58,367 nucleotides of DNA from assembly GCA_903772945.1 (NCBI GenBank), contig CAICTM010000581.1, forward strand, positions 1 through 58,367. The letters are read 5' to 3'. The position numbers were made by a program, and so were the translations under genes. The DNA comes from Seminavis robusta. Taxonomy: Eukaryota; Bacillariophyta; Bacillariophyceae; Naviculales; Naviculaceae. The notes beneath the pieces were generated by a model. That model was not told the DNA's origin and ran no database searches. It was given only the letters and a program-made list of their open reading frames with translations. Below, piece after piece: positions 40,112 to 50,620 of the stretch (position 1 is its first letter; every line of letters starts with the position of its first letter).

Positions 40112-40981
40112 ATGACAGCACGGACCAGCACACGACGATCCCTCCTCCTTGGCTTGTTCCTTTGCCAATATTATGCGAGACCCTCGTATTCCATGAAAGA
40201 TTGCATCGAACCCCTTCGAATGGATCGACAACAATCCAAAGGTCCCACCCATTGTTCCATTGATACCGCCTGGGCCCCTCAACCCATTTGCCACAACAAG
40301 CCAGAGGATGAGGAGGATTGTCCTCCAACTGACAATGGAAGCAACGTGTGTGCATATGTCATTGAAAGCCTCTATGCCGATTGGCGCATGTTGGATGGAG
40401 CCTTTTTGACATCCGGGACATGTCAGGCTTCGATTCGACAAGGAGAATTCACGTCACAAGATGCCCTGCGAGTGCTGCCTGCAAACCATGAATTGGTGGC
40501 CATTCGAGTGACAGGTAGGGCGTTGAAGAGAGCATTGGAACAAGGTTTGGTAGACTATTACGTCCATGGCAACCTCGATGCCTACCCCCACACGGCAGGT
40601 CTCTATTACGAGTTGGATCTACTGCAGCCACCCGGACAACGCATTCAAAATTTGAAACTACTGGGTTTTAGCTGCAACTGGAAATCGTTTGACAATAATG
40701 ACAATGACTCCATCTTGCTTCTGACTGATGCTCACATTGCCGACAGCCACCTTTTCCAAGGGAATGTTTTGGCCACCAGCAAAACTGGTCGAGGTAGTGC
40801 CGAAAGCTTCTTCCTCCATGCCACTTCCGTGTGCACCCTCAAGGACAATTGGCATCGGATGCGATTGCGACATGAACCACCCACCAACATGATCCCACTG
40901 GATGGTTTGAATCAGCAACGACAACAACAAAATGTACAAGTGGATGGTGGAACCAAGCCTACGTTGGCAGCAACCATCTGA
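40112..40981 (+). CDS. Secreted protein with a lone 5'-nucleotidase C-terminal domain
   Basis: A 289-residue protein. The N-terminus (TRRSLLLGLFLCQYYARPSYS) is a signal peptide. Residues about 75-215 match the C-terminal substrate-binding domain of 5'-nucleotidases (UshA/CD73 type): DGAFLTSGTCQASIRQGEFT, QDALRVLPANHELVAIRVTG, ALKRALEQG, and HTAGLYYELDLLQPPGQRI. The metallophosphatase domain that does the chemistry is entirely missing. The canonical N-S/A-G-G-I-R binding motif is changed to SGTCQASI, so the Arg is replaced. Activity is therefore unlikely; a binding or structural role outside the cell or in a compartment is inferred. The Gln-rich end is low complexity. Confidence 0.8.
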   Translation: MTARTSTRRSLLLGLFLCQYYARPSYSMKDCIEPLRMDRQQSKGPTHCSIDTAWAPQPICHNKPEDEEDCPPTDNGSNVCAYVIESLYADWRMLDGAFLTSGTCQASIRQGEFTSQDALRVLPANHELVAIRVTGRALKRALEQGLVDYYVHGNLDAYPHTAGLYYELDLLQPPGQRIQNLKLLGFSCNWKSFDNNDNDSILLLTDAHIADSHLFQGNVLATSKTGRGSAESFFLHATSVCTLKDNWHRMRLRHEPPTNMIPLDGLNQQRQQQNVQVDGGTKPTLAATI

Positions 40982-42025
40982 CTGTCTAGCTAGCTAGCAC
41001 GAGATGATAAAAGGCAGCTTAGGAAGAATGGTGAGGATCAATGGGCCAATCAATCACTCTTTTTGGCTCCATTTACCATTGGGCATCGGACTCTCTCGCA
41101 ATCAGCATCTTCCTGAACTGGATTGAGCGATAGTTTCCTTTGACTTGAAGGACTACTTGATTCTTCTTGTAAAGTATGCCTTCAGCTTCAGCTCTTACCT
41201 CTAGAGCTACTAGCTGGCTAGCCATGCCATGTCAGTACAAGAGTTCCCAGATGATCACACACAAGTTATGAACAAATAGATCCCCCACATTCTTTGCAAA
41301 AGTCTAGTTAGGAAGTGGTGTTGGTTGGTAGCGTGCGTCCACAAGCATCTCTGAGTGTAGCGACGGCCCATCGCGTTCACAATTCATACTACGGTACACA
41401 GTGTAGCCAGTAAACGAAGCATCCTGCATGATGTAGACTACATACATGCATCTGATCAATACAAGGCTCGGAGAAACTGGAGCGACCGAAGCAAGCAATG
41501 TCGCCGCTAGAGACGGAACTCGCCTCCATCCAGAATCACAGCTCACGCATTCTTTGTGGGCCGCCCTGCTGGGTTTGGGTGTGAAGAAAGGTCCGCAATC
41601 GACCTTCTCCCTCGAGCTAAAACAGAAATGATGCAGGGGTCGTCCGTTCCATGTTGGCTGGTACTGGTACCCAGATGGCGTCGAGACCAACAACGTGAAT
41701 TGCAGTTTTGCACTTTCTTATATATTCTTATATCAAACTCTACGAGCTAGCTCGTTGCTGCTGCTCCAACACCAAACAGTTGGCTGTGTGGCGCGGCAGT
41801 CTCACACAAGCCGGAGGCACATCACTTCCACAGGGTTGTTACTCCCAAGCAAGCTACCGGTGTCCAAGAACAGCCAAAGCCCAAAAGAAGGACAGAGCTT
41901 TGAATCCACCCGCCAACAAAAAACGGCAGCCCGAACTTCCCGTACCAAGCATCACGCAAGCGATCAATCCCAAACCAAACCAAGCCAAACCACCGGTGTC
42001 ACCCAGCACCAGAGCCCTCCGCTCT
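40982..42025. other. Spacer between convergent genes
   Basis: No supported gene, between the 5'-nucleotidase-like gene (plus) and the LRR-like gene (minus). CTAG words at 40985-41000 and 41200-41230. Confidence 0.5.
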
Positions 42026-43363
42026 TCAAACATCAATGATAAGGTATTCCTCCGTGTCCCCCTCAGACATGTAACGGAAGGTCTTGGAGCGAATCTCTTG
42101 ATCCAAGCGCTTCTCCAGCTCCCATTCCTCCTTGCTGACGTGGGCTTTGTTTTGTTGAGGTTTCTTGTCGGCATGGGATTGAGCAGCCTGGATTGCAGCC
42201 GGGGAATAGACATGAGGATCCACATTTCGAAGGATGTGATCAAGACAACCGACATTGAACCGATTCTCGACCAGTGTATCCACAAACTGTTCCAACGAAG
42301 GTCGCGATTGCTGGTCATCGAGAAGGAGAGCCTTCTTGGCCCGATTGATAGCCAAACGATTCAAGATCTTGTCCTCCACCGCTGGTGCGAATTTGCAACC
42401 TTTGTCGTTTGGTGCGTCTGGTGGTGAGGTAGTAGTGGGAAAAGGAATCAAAAGAAAAGTCAAGCTCGGGTGGTCTTGAATGGCCGCAACTACTGGTGCC
42501 CAGTGATGCGCTTCTTGGCAACAAAACTCTGCCAGAATTAGGTCTTCCAGGTGACATGAGCCACGGATGAACTCTCCAAGCTGGGCAAAAAACGCTTCTG
42601 TCATTTCCATTCCCGTTTCCGTCCTTTCACCTTCATCACATTGACGCCAAAGTTCCAAGTAGTCAACATCTAGCTCTTGAAGTCGTCGAAAGAACTTTGG
42701 GTACTCCAGGTCGCCACAAAATCCAAGCCCAAAATATCCAATGGTCATGTTGTTGTGTTGCATGTTGTCCAACAGCATTGTCAAATCATCATCGAGAATT
42801 CTACCTCCGATATAGCAAATGTGGACGTCGTCCAATTTGTCTGTTCCTCTTTTGAGTACCCGGCAAAATTCGGGCATATCAAATGCGTCGCCAGGAAAGG
42901 CTCTGTGAAAAAGAGCGGAAAAGGTCAAGCAAAGGGACTTTCTGTATCGCTTTTGGAACAATTCCACGAGGACTTTCTCTAGCAGCTCGAACGTCGGAAT
43001 GGGATAGGCAGAACTCCATTCATGATCAAGATAGATTTCTACATCACCACCGCTACAGTAAAGGCCCATGCTCACTCCCACCTGAGTGGTTTCGCCGCGC
43101 GCCATCTCCATCTCCTCTATCAAAGCTGGAGAGACACCGCGTGCTTGAAGATCATTGAATCGCTCTTGCCGACCCATTTTGGCTGTCGTTACTTCTTTCC
43201 AGATTCTTCTGTACGAACTCTTGGTCTCTTGCTCTTGGGCTTGTTGCTTGCTTGTGATGGTCCAATGGGTCCTTGGCTCCTCGGAATTGTGGTTGCTTTT
43301 GTTGCTCGTTGGAGTGCATCTTTTGTTGCTGTTATTCGTGACTGCAGCATTTGAATTAGCCAT
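42026..43363 (-). CDS. LRR-like (ribonuclease-inhibitor-like) protein
   Basis: A 445-residue protein from the ATG at 43363 (MANSNAAVTNNSNKR). The frame is open 23 codons upstream but looks non-coding. Residues 1-60 are Asn/Ser/Gln-rich. The middle has irregular leucine-rich units (LDDVHICYIGGRILDDDLTM, NNMTIGYFGLGFCGDLEYPK, LQELDVDYLEL, CHLEDLILAEFCC, DHPSLTFLLIPF). A segment NRLAINRAKKALLLDD resembles the 'LNRAGR..L' helix that follows the repeats in many diatom LRR/RNI-like proteins, here with N-R-A-K in place of N-R-A-G-R. A short C-terminal alpha-helical tail is Lys/Glu-rich. A protein-binding role is inferred. Confidence 0.75.
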   Translation of the reverse strand: MANSNAAVTNNSNKRCTPTSNKSNHNSEEPRTHWTITSKQQAQEQETKSSYRRIWKEVTTAKMGRQERFNDLQARGVSPALIEEMEMARGETTQVGVSMGLYCSGGDVEIYLDHEWSSAYPIPTFELLEKVLVELFQKRYRKSLCLTFSALFHRAFPGDAFDMPEFCRVLKRGTDKLDDVHICYIGGRILDDDLTMLLDNMQHNNMTIGYFGLGFCGDLEYPKFFRRLQELDVDYLELWRQCDEGERTETGMEMTEAFFAQLGEFIRGSCHLEDLILAEFCCQEAHHWAPVVAAIQDHPSLTFLLIPFPTTTSPPDAPNDKGCKFAPAVEDKILNRLAINRAKKALLLDDQQSRPSLEQFVDTLVENRFNVGCLDHILRNVDPHVYSPAAIQAAQSHADKKPQQNKAHVSKEEWELEKRLDQEIRSKTFRYMSEGDTEEYLIIDV

Positions 43364-44486
43364 GTTTATGACGTCATTCCATTCTACGAGCCCAGCACCA
43401 CAAAAATATCCACGCCCACGGAAGCAGGCCAAGAACGCAAGAAGCCTGCCAGACTACCGGTAGCTAGTACCGTACCGTACCGTACCGGGACCGTACACAA
43501 GTCCAGGCCTCCCAAGCTAGAGACTCAACTCTCAGATTGAAGGGAGTCTCTGGTAAAATCGTCAGGGGCCATCAAACCATGGCATGATACCTTTGGATAT
43601 GGCCGCTTGTGCGCTTTCGTTTGCAATCAAAGGAGATCTTGATGAAGCAACTCCAACCCGGGTTGAAACCTGATCCGGAATTGTGAACCACCAAAGAAGA
43701 ATTCACTTTGTGGGCTTGTCGCCAATACCATGACTGTCAAGGAGGAAAGCTGCATCATTCGATGTCCTACAGAGGCGTCCCGTATCCAAAAACGCCCACC
43801 AACGCAGTTGAAAAGCTGGTACTGAGAATGACGAGCGCATCGGGGGAGGAAGAACTTGAAGCCAGAAAACCGGCTGCAACATCCTCCCACCGAAACACTA
43901 TCTTCATCTGCAACTGGAGCAAAAGTCCAAACATGCTACTGCAGTGATTATTCCGCAACCACTGCAGATTCAATCATTGGGGTTGCCAAGTTCCGTTGAA
44001 GCCAATCACTTCAGGCTGAAACGAAGAGTTGTACTTATAATTGTGTATAAGCTCTATGAAGGTACTATATACTATAGTAATATTGAAGTAGGTCGAAAGT
44101 CATGGTACAGATCTGTATCCAACATTACGGGTACAGACACAGGAATCGCCAACCAAACACGGAGAGGATCCAATCTCTTGTGTGTTGTCAACGAGTTTGC
44201 TCCTGTTGCCTTTTCAATCACTCGACGACGGCTGGAGTTCATCCTGCAGCAGCCTCGAGCGACCGTTCGAGAAGGACTTGCTGGATGAATCCAATTTCAT
44301 ATCAGCCCAACCTACCGTATATCTATAGTGACAGGAATACAGATCAAGCCAGCTAGCTGTCTAGTTGTATGGATTCTATCCCACAATAGAGCAGAGTCAG
44401 ACACAAGAGGAGAATCTTAGCTTTAGAACAAGATCATTCCTGAGCTCATAATCTCAATAAAACTACCTTATTGAACAGCAAATGAT
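43364..44486. other. Spacer upstream of the LRR-like gene
   Basis: No firm gene. A (GTACC)n run lies at 43464-43490. A plus-strand open frame at 43768-43947 begins MSYRGVPYP, faintly like the small DUF4278 family, but is too short to call. Confidence 0.45.
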
Positions 44487-45158
44487 CTAGCTATTCCAAT
44501 AGGAGTTTGTGTTGAATTCACAGGTCAAGTACACCTTACTTCCAGAAGCAACGCCTAACAAGTTCTGGTAAGCCCCCAACGGCAACGCCTCATCGTGAGG
44601 CTGCGCCTCCGCTCGAGGCAACCTCATTGTCGAGTCTTCCACGTAGCATCCTTCCGGGCCAATTCCAACCTCGTTCGTCGTTCCATGCTGCTGTCCCGTG
44701 CTGCGGTCACGGTTGGATACAGTTGCGGCCTTCGCCATCTGTGCCAATGGCTTGCCTGGAGAATCACATCGGCGGGCATTTGGTAGGCTAGCCGCTGAAT
44801 TTGTTGCGGCCGCTTCATTGGAGCCATTGACTTCACAAGAAAGGCATGATGTCCGATTCATAGGTCCCTCCAACGTGAATGAGTTCCATTCTCTCTCGTG
44901 GAAGCGATCTCGGAAGGGTGTACCACTGATATAAGCTCCGTCTACGGGTATTGTCGACGGGCTCTCTTCCAGGGTGACGGTTGCCGTTGTTGCGGTTGGC
45001 ACGAAACAGGTTCTGTCGTCTTCCAGGGTTGGAAAATGGATTGTGTGCCCTCCTCTTGGTCCCATTTCCAGCCTGGGAATTATCGGAGGAGTTAGGGTTG
45101 TTGTTGTTGGCATTATCATTGGATGGGGTTGGCTGTATTGGTGTTGTTTGGCAGGCAT
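44487..45158 (-). CDS. Hypothetical protein, doubtful
   Basis: An open frame of 223 codons starting MPAKQHQYSQPHPM, with a Thr/Pro-rich leader, then LEDDRTCFVPTATTATVTLE, FRDRFHEREWNSFTLEG and a polar tail. No family, signal peptide or TM helix is recognised. The absence of stops over 670 bp is the main support. The tandem repeat block at 45200 begins just upstream of its start. Confidence 0.3.
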   Translation of the reverse strand: MPAKQHQYSQPHPMIMPTTTTLTPPIIPRLEMGPRGGHTIHFPTLEDDRTCFVPTATTATVTLEESPSTIPVDGAYISGTPFRDRFHEREWNSFTLEGPMNRTSCLSCEVNGSNEAAATNSAASLPNARRCDSPGKPLAQMAKAATVSNRDRSTGQQHGTTNEVGIGPEGCYVEDSTMRLPRAEAQPHDEALPLGAYQNLLGVASGSKVYLTCEFNTNSYWNS

Positions 45159-45199
45159 TGAATATCGATCATGCGGGAGGGGGCTCCTCCAAGGTCGGA

Positions 45200-45500
45200 A
45201 TGGGCATGAGTGGAATGGATGGAGGGTCCATTTCCATCAAGCACGAACCTGGATTCGTTCGCACGAATCCAGATTCGTGCGTTTATTAGGCTTGGACAGG
45301 CATGACTGGAATGGATGGATGGGTTGGGTCTGACTCAACTGGGAAGGAAGGGTCCATTTCCATCAAGCACGAACCTGGATTCGTTCGCACGAATCCAGGT
45401 TCGTGCTTTTATTAGGCAGGGAGAGGCATGACTGGAATGTGGAATGGATGGATGGGTTGGGTCTGACTCAACTGGGAAGGAAGGGTCCATTTCCATCACC
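45200..45500 (+). repeat. Tandem repeat, unit about 126-133 bp, each with a hairpin
   Basis: Two full units and part of a third. The shared parts are GGCATGACTGGAATGGATGG, GGGTTGGGTCTGACTCAACT and GGGTCCATTTCCATCA. The TCCAT block recurs near 45227, 45353 and 45486. Units 1 and 2 carry a long hairpin; unit 3 has the flanks but different sequence where the hairpin would be. Confidence 0.85.
45366..45407. repeat. Perfect 19-bp stem, 4-nt loop hairpin
   Basis: AGCACGAACCTGGATTCGT, loop TCGC, then the exact complement ACGAATCCAGGTTCGTGCT, followed by TTTATTAGG. A slightly diverged copy is at 45240-45281. The stem contains nested GATTCGT/ACGAATC words. Confidence 0.9.
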
Positions 45501-45788
45501 CACAAAGACTCACGGGTAGCCCTTCATCTGTGGGTGTCTTGTACACCTGAGATATGGGTCTCTATGGCTCCGTTAAGCGGTACCAGTACCGTATGGTCTG
45601 GAGCGGAGATGCCTTTGAATAACAATTTTGTTACTTCTATAAACTGGAGTACTTCTTATCTGCTGCCTAGCTGCGTTGACGATCAATCTCCAACAATAAC
45701 ATCAGCAACAAAAATTCTGAGAATGAAGGAAGCCAAAGAAAAAGTGGACGAAAAGGGCTCAAGGGGTGACATCGGAGGGTTCCCTTCT

Positions 45789-45912
45789 AACTTTTCCGGA
45801 GCGCTCTCCCTTCTCTAATCAAAATTTGCAACTTTTCCTGAGCGCTTTCCCTTCTCTAACCAAAATATGCAACCTTTCCGGAGCGCTTTCCATTCTAACT
45901 CTTCGGGAGCGC
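45789..45912 (+). repeat. Minisatellite, 41-bp period
   Basis: Units start at 45789, 45830 and 45871 (AACTTTTCCGGAGCGCT-like, then TTCCCTTCTCTAA.CAAAAT.TGC), with a partial fourth from about 45897 containing GGGAGCGCTCCGG. Every unit contains an AGCGCT palindrome. Confidence 0.85.
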
Positions 45913-46479
45913 TCCGGAGTTGGCCTGCGCACACCTTCTCTAAGTGATCGGAAGAAGAAAATTCAAACAACTCCCGAGTAACAGGTGACTGAATGATTGA
46001 TTCAAGTCCATTTTTTGATGCCAACCTCTCTGACAAGGTTTCCTCGATCTATTATTACTACTGTACTGGGTCTCAGAGGCTCCCGTGTCCCAGCTCTCAA
46101 AGTTTCCAAGTGTTGGGATGACTGTGGTGCCCTCGATCTCTTCCGATAGTCTTGCTCCTTCGCTCCTCGCTGCCCTCCTGCCTTTCCCCCTTTCCTTGGT
46201 TTCCATGTTGCCCTGCTTGCGCACTTGATTGCTTGCCCTGCGTTCCTGCATCGTGCCCTCCCCTCTGTCCCCATCCTCATCTTAGCTCTCTCTATCCCAT
46301 AGTAACTTTCCCGTTTATTATTACTGGTAGTTATAATACGGTAGTAGTACCTGGTACCTGGTACCTGTACGGTGGGTAACGTTGTGGCTTGGACTACGTA
46401 TTTTGTGCTCTCATATCTCTTCCTTTCTCCCATCACTCATTCATTCAAGCATCATTGTGGTCGCTTCTGGAGCATCCCA

Positions 46480-47013
46480 CTTCCGAAATTGTGTGGATGC
46501 CATTTCGCCCATTTTTGATGTGTCGGAGCCTGCCATGGAACGGATCAAGCAGCTGTACAAATGACACAGCCGTATGTCTTTCCAAGCTCCCAAACCATCA
46601 AGGCTCAATACCTTTCCTTGTTCAACCGTGCCAAAATAGAAGAGTTGAGAGGCAATGTCATCAATGCCTTGCTTGAACATGATCCAGGACCTTTCCAACA
46701 AGAATGACATCCCAACAAAGGACTTCCAAACCACGATGGAATATAATCATCTGTTTGCATTGATGGAGGAACATCTGCCAGCTCTACTATCATGGTCGTC
46801 CAGAGATCACCCAGAAGCCGATTTACGTTGCGCCTCTTCGTCTCTACGACATTTCGTCCTCATTCAAAGCTATGCAAGTTCACCGACAAGAAAACCTTCT
46901 ACGGCTTTGCCGCCACAATCATCCATATCAGCATGAAAGCCGTGCGATACGTAGGTCTCTTCCACAAAGACACAGTCATGCCCATATGGAGTGCCCCCGA
47001 TAGTGTCAAATAG
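46480..47013 (+). pseudogene. Degraded coding-like stretch in several frames
   Basis: Protein-like segments follow one another in different plus-strand frames: IKAQYLSLFNRAKIEELRGN (frame of ATG 46561), then IPTKDFQTTMEYNHLFALME (frame of 46655), then FTDKKTFYGFAATIIHISMK (frame of 46792) up to TAG at 47011-47013. Composition suggests the remains of one gene with indels. The minus strand also gives plausible text (DTIGGTPYGHDCVFVEETYV), so strand is uncertain. No family is recognised. Confidence 0.25.
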
Positions 47014-47418
47014 TTGAGAATTTAAAAGAATCTTCTGTCGATTGCTCATGCAGCTAGCTAGGCTAGCTAGAGACAAACCGCACACGATTTGATTCCATCC
47101 TCTGTGCAGGAGTTCGTGCGTGCTGCTCCTTTCACGCACCTTCTCGGGACGACACAGATCTTGGTACGAGTTGAGACCATCCGCATGGCGGTGCACGGTT
47201 TGGACAACGAGGGCATGGCAAATCTATCAGAGGGCGAGCAGATTCCAAAGGAACGGGACGCCAAGCATCCATTGGACATGAGATCTCGATGCCACTGATG
47301 AAAGTGAGTGCGAGACAACCAGGTTATTCGCACAAACCGCGTATTTGTCGCTCGCTCGCGTCCGTTCTCGATCTCCATATGCATGCTTTTAGTTTATCAA
47401 AGAGCTATGATTTTCTTA

Positions 47419-50400
47419 TCATGCCACCGATGTCGCCTTGGATTCTGCAAATGAATTGGCGGCATCTATAACCGCGCCAACATCCGTACATTCCTGCGCC
47501 TGTCCCTGAGCATTGCCAGGCTTTCCGCCACCTCGCCCTCCACATGTTTCCAGCGTTGCTCGAATCCATTCGTCTGCTTTCAACCCAGCCTCCACGAGCG
47601 AGTCTGGAACAATAGCAAAAGCTGAAAGCTTTCCTCCGCTGCCTGGTTCTGCCTCACTTACGCCCAGGAAGGCCAGTGCACCTCCTGCGACCTTCTTGAC
47701 ATCATTCAACACCTTTTGTGATGCCTTGGAGTCTGCCCCAATGTCAACATTCAAGACAAGAACTTTCTTCTTGTCCGCCACAGCATCTTTCACCTCTTCT
47801 CTGACGGCGTTCAATACAATGTCGACACGTTGAGCCAACGCCGCCTTCTTCACTTCGTTGGCCTTCTTTTGTATCTTTTCTATTCGCCCACGCACTTCAG
47901 CTTTTACAGAGGCAGAAACGAATGCTTCATCCAGATCCTTTCGTAGTGCTCCAGCTTGTTTGTCGAGATCCGGCGTGTCTTTGGCATCAAACCCCTCCAG
48001 TTCTCCGATCTGTTGCAAGAACGTCTCCCCTTCTTTGATTGCCTCAGTTGCCATTTCTCCAGTTACAGCAGATATCCGACGGATTCCTTTGGCAACAGCC
48101 GTCTCCTCCACAATCACAAAGGCGCCAGCCTCAGCAGTGTTGGTAAGGTGGGTGCCTCCACAAAATTCAACAGATGTAGCGTCTCCAATCGATACAACTC
48201 GTACAGGATCGGGGTAAACTTCTCCAAACACAGCCCTTACTCCATCAATTTCCTTGGCTTCGGCCAAGGGCATGACTTTGTTGGTGACAGGCTGTGCCTT
48301 TTGGACTACTTGTTGGCAGTATTCTTCCGTTTTCTGAACCTGTTGAGGCGTCATGGCCTTTTTGTGGCTAAAGTCAAATCGTAACTTTTCGTCATTGCAC
48401 AAACTTCCGCGTTGATCGACCGCGTCGCCCAGGATACTCCTCAGGGCTGCATTCAGAACGTGGGTCATGCTGTGGTTGGGGGCAATCAATCGACGACGAT
48501 CATAGTCCACCTTGCAGTTGACGGCTGAGGCTCCCAGATCCAATGTTAGGCTTTCAGCTCCCAGCAAGTCATCCACCACACCGGTGTGCAAGACAAACCC
48601 AGCATAAGCCTGGGCATCTGTGACGGTGATCCTTCCAATCACGGTTTCGCCATCGTCTCCCAGCAACTCCAGTGTTCCTAGATCGGCCTCTTGTCCTCCG
48701 GCTTCGGCGTAAAACGATGTCTTGTCCAGGACCAACCCTACAACGTCACCTGCTTTGACTTCCCGTTGATTGCCTTCCTCCGTGGGAAAGACGGACATAA
48801 TGGTGGCTGGTAGACTAACGTCCCATTTGTATTTGAACGAATCATCCGTAGGTTCAATGCCCGATTTGGATAAAAGAGCCGTTTCTTCCGCTTGCAATTC
48901 CAACTGCGTTGCTCCACCAGCCCGTGCGGCTTTTTGGGCTTGTCGCGATCGTTCCTTTTGCGCCGTCATTTCCGCTTCAAAGCCATTGGAGTCTACCTTC
49001 AATCCAGCTTCTTCTGCCATGAGTTCTGTCAAATCAATGGGGAATCCTAGTGTATCATACAAGAAGAATGCCTTTTCACCCGTCACGACAGAAGCTTTGT
49101 CGGCTTTAAGTTCTTCTTCCAACTCGCTAAAGAATTTGATGCCTCGATCGAGCATTTTGGAAAAGGCACGCTCCTCCTCCTCAATAATTTCTTGAATCGT
49201 TGCCTGCTGCTGTCGGAGTTCCGGGTAAGCATCTCCAAAGATATCCACCACAACGGGGACCAAGGTGGCAAAGAATCCCGGTTCGGCTTGTAGAATTTGT
49301 TGTCCGTAGCGAGTGGCGCGTCGTAGAATGCGCCTCAAGACGTAGCCCCGTCCTTCATTGTTAGGCACGGCTCCATCGGCAATGGCAAAGGATAGTGCCC
49401 GAGCGTGATCGGCAATGGCACGATATGCCGTGTCCCGGAGCGTGACATCGTCTTCCAGGACCTTGCGTTGGTAGGGTCCCACCTTGGAATGTTTGGCAAT
49501 GGCATCAAAGAGTGGTGTAAAGACATCAATGTCGTAGTTGCTCGACTTGCCTTGCAAAATGGAAACCAATCGTTCTAGACCCATGCCCGTATCAATGTGT
49601 TGTGCTGGTAGGGTAGCCAAATCGGTGGGAGAGTTTCGGTTGTATTGAATAAAGACAATGTTCCAGATTTCAATGACATCTGGATGATCGGCATTGACCA
49701 GGGCGGCTGCATCTCGATTGCCAATACGATCGTAATGAATCTCACTGCAGGGACCACAAGGACCAGTGTCTCCCATCTTTGATTAAATCAGGATCCATGA
49801 ATGAAGGCAATGCAATGAGGTAGAGGACGAGATGACATAAGATCAGCTTGGTTGGTTGGTCCAGGATCCATCCTTCAATCAATCAAGCCAAGACAATGCT
49901 GCCACGTACCTCCCAAAAGTTATCTTTGGCATCACATCCAATGACTCGTTCCGGCGGTAGAAACTGCAACCATAAATCTCTAGCCTCGGTATCCATGGGC
50001 ACATCATCATTTCCCTGAAAGTAGGTGGCATACATTTGATCCGGATTGAGTTTGTAGACGTCTGTCAATATCTGCCACGCCCATTCAATGGCTTCCTTTT
50101 TGAAATAGTCGCCAAACGACCAACTCCCGAGCATTTCAAAAAAGGTATGATGATAGGTATCTTTGCCCACATCTTCCAAATCGTTGTGTTTTCCACCGGC
50201 TCGGATGCATTTTTGCGAATTGCAAGCTCGCGTCAAGGACGCCAGGGGTGAATTGGGATCAGCTTGTCCCAAAAAGATGGGTTTGAATTGGTTCATTCCA
50301 GCGTTGGTAAAGAGCAGGGTGGGATCATTGAGTGGGGCACAGGCACTGCTAGGGACCATGGTGTGTTCTTGATCTTCAAAGAACTCGACAAAAGCACTGC

Positions 50401-50620
50401 GGACCTTGTCGGTGGTCCATTCGGGAGTGTTATCATCCGACGCCGAGAGACGATTGGAAGCAGATACCCATCTCTGGTGACGTTGTTGGGTGACCAGAAA
50501 AGACGTCCTTGGCGTGGAAAATGAACGAACCAACACTTTTCCAGGATTTCTCCAAACCGACAGCAGCATCATCAGGGACGTGATGCCACACACTTGATGG
50601 AACACGGTGACAGAAGGCAT
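47419..50620 (-). CDS. AlaRS: Alanyl-tRNA synthetase, probably organelle-targeted or dual-targeted
   Basis: Attaches alanine to tRNA-Ala. Two exons, 50620-49910 and 49776-47419, separated by a 133-bp intron (GTACGT...AAAG, phase 0) placed inside the conserved [16 protein letters not shown] motif; the product is 1022 residues. After a 68-residue leader ([15 protein letters not shown], then [11 protein letters not shown]) the catalytic core has [33 protein letters not shown] and [16 protein letters not shown]. The editing domain retains H-x3-H (NHSMTHVLN) and CGGTHL. A C-Ala domain ends with [13 protein letters not shown]. All core regions are intact. The leader is Ser/Arg-rich with a hydrophobic start and suggests a plastid or mitochondrial transit peptide (inference). 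An alternative downstream start could give a cytosolic form. Confidence 0.96.

Larger units (their letters stand above)
45159..47418. other. Repeat-rich spacer with a degraded coding-like segment
   Basis: It contains the hairpin-bearing tandem repeat (about 45200-45500), a 41-bp minisatellite (45789-45910), a multi-frame coding-like stretch (46480-47013) and CTAG words near 47050. No intact gene. Confidence 0.5.

Noticed and set aside
41708..42427. A 239-codon plus-strand open frame
   Set aside because: It overlaps the 3' part of the LRR-like gene in antisense and only the part within that gene looks ordered; no recognisable domain.
43768..43947. Short plus-strand frame starting MSYRGVPYP, like DUF4278
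   Set aside because: Only the first nine residues resemble the family and the rest does not; 60 codons are too few to support a call.
45366..45415. Hairpin followed by TTTT read as a bacterial intrinsic terminator
   Set aside because: The window is eukaryotic with spliced genes, and the hairpin is part of a tandem repeat not placed at a gene end.
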